Source: Streptomyces sp. NBC_01198 (GTDB lineage: Bacteria > Actinomycetota > Actinomycetes > Streptomycetales > Streptomycetaceae). Taken from it: DNA of 64,000 nucleotides. Positions 63,533 to 64,000 of this stretch are shown in pieces. The stretch spans positions 3,355,001 through 3,419,000 of the forward strand of contig NZ_CP108568.1 of assembly GCF_036010485.1 (NCBI RefSeq), given 5' to 3'. The notes below the pieces were generated by a model that was not told the DNA's origin, made no database searches, and worked only from the letters and a program-made list of their open reading frames with translations. The position numbers and the translations under genes were made by a program. Every line of letters starts with the position of its first letter. Position 1 is the stretch's first letter.

Positions 63533-64000
63533 CAGAGCAGCAGGCCACGTCAGGACCGCGCGGTCCTGTGGTGATCGTCGGCTTCGTGGGGGTCACCATC
63601 CCCTTCATCGAGTCCTTCCAGCCGGAGGGATCGGTGGTCTACGTCGAGGAGCCGGACGTCGTACGCAAGCGGGAGGCGCGCGACAAGCTCGCCGCCGTCG
63701 GATACGTCCGCGAGCTGATCGAGTGGGAGTACCACCTGCCGGGCAAGGCCGACGAGTTCCACGCCGCCCACCCGGACCTGCACCCGGTCGCCGTCGTCCC
63801 CGCCATCGAGTACGCGGTGCCCTTCGCCGCCCGGCTCGCCGAGCGCTACGGCCTGCCGGGCGCGAGCCTGGGCGCCGCCCTGATCCTGCGGGACAAGGCG
63901 CTGCTGCGGCAGGTCAGCGCGGCGGCCGGGATCGCCAACCCGGCGAGCGTCAGGGTGCACGGCCCGCAGGACGTGCGGGACTTCCTGCGCGACCACCCGG
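63529..64000 (+). CDS. ATP-grasp ligase, N-terminal part (runs off window)
   Basis: The frame from ATG 63529 (overlapping the MFS stop, ATGA) is open to the window end, 157 codons seen. After MTEQQATSGPRGPVVIVGFV comes a pre-ATP-grasp domain (YVEEPDVVRKREARDKLAAV, VAVVPAIEYAVPFAARLAER). LRDKALLRQVSAAAGIANPA then marks the entry into the ATP-grasp fold, as in carnosine-synthase-like and dipeptide ligases that join amino acids through acyl phosphates. The catalytic part lies beyond the edge. Fourth large gene of the operon; it would form amide bonds to the product's amino acids. Confidence 0.8.
   Translation, partial: MTEQQATSGPRGPVVIVGFVGVTIPFIESFQPEGSVVYVEEPDVVRKREARDKLAAVGYVRELIEWEYHLPGKADEFHAAHPDLHPVAVVPAIEYAVPFAARLAERYGLPGASLGAALILRDKALLRQVSAAAGIANPASVRVHGPQDVRDFLRDHP

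Overview
The window is about 73 percent G+C chromosomal DNA from a Streptomyces-like actinomycete (Streptomycetaceae). The evidence is the codon usage with G or C at most third positions, the frequent GTG starts, and a set of marker genes: sigE-cseABC, lsr2 beside an SCO3374-like gene, clpC, disA with radA, a subtilisin-inhibitor-like gene, TerD/TerB proteins and a CdgB-like diguanylate cyclase. No rRNA, tRNA, CRISPR array, insertion sequence or prophage was seen.

Layout. 0-9.5 kb: the 5' part of proC, an ABC-2 exporter pair whose start codon lies inside a perfect inverted repeat, a divergent XRE regulator/SDR pair, a Ser/Thr kinase with WD40 repeats convergent with a phosphatase-acetyltransferase fusion, and an atypical SSI-type protease inhibitor. 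9.9-24.8 kb: an SGNH lipase, ilvD, a TetR regulator, a sugar-phosphate isomerase-like gene, Ppx/GppA, a second methionine aminopeptidase with an XRE gene, a sigma-like/anti-sigma/BACON membrane fusion, then radA, disA, an anchored surface protein and mutY. 24.9-38.5 kb: the cell-envelope stress operon sigE-cseA-cseB-cseC, a frameshifted PH-domain gene, a drug-exporter MFS/TetR pair, an M23 endopeptidase with a long structured leader, clpC, lsr2 and small regulators. 38.6-44 kb: a cofactor operon (DUF2520 protein, panC, nadB, nadC, coaX). 44.4-47.7 kb: a two-component system and an ArsR/quinone reductase pair. 48-53 kb: CdgB-like GGDEF protein with a CRP-type palindrome upstream, flavin reductase, ArfB, TerD and TerB.

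53.3-64 kb is the accessory and most novel part. It holds tandem paralogous LuxR-type regulators, an unknown protein, a PLP-decarboxylase homologue whose PLP-binding lysine position is arginine, an XRE/MmyB-type regulator, and an operon that continues off the right edge. The operon reads: a 33-codon micro-ORF, a stand-alone MetRS-like enzyme, an MSOX-family flavin oxidase, an MFS exporter and an ATP-grasp ligase. All its junctions overlap (TGATG, GTGA, ATGA, ATGA). It looks like a small biosynthetic gene cluster for an amino-acid-derived or peptide product, and is my best candidate for an undescribed system.

Several second-messenger links meet here. DisA makes c-di-AMP and a candidate c-di-AMP riboswitch precedes the M23 gene. 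A CdgB-like protein makes c-di-GMP, and a CRP-consensus palindrome lies upstream of it. Dispersed copies of an intergenic repeat lie at 5.1, 9.6, 44.2 and 47.8 kb. Several genes have a -10-like hexamer 6-7 nt before the start codon and no ribosome-binding site, which suggests leaderless transcripts.
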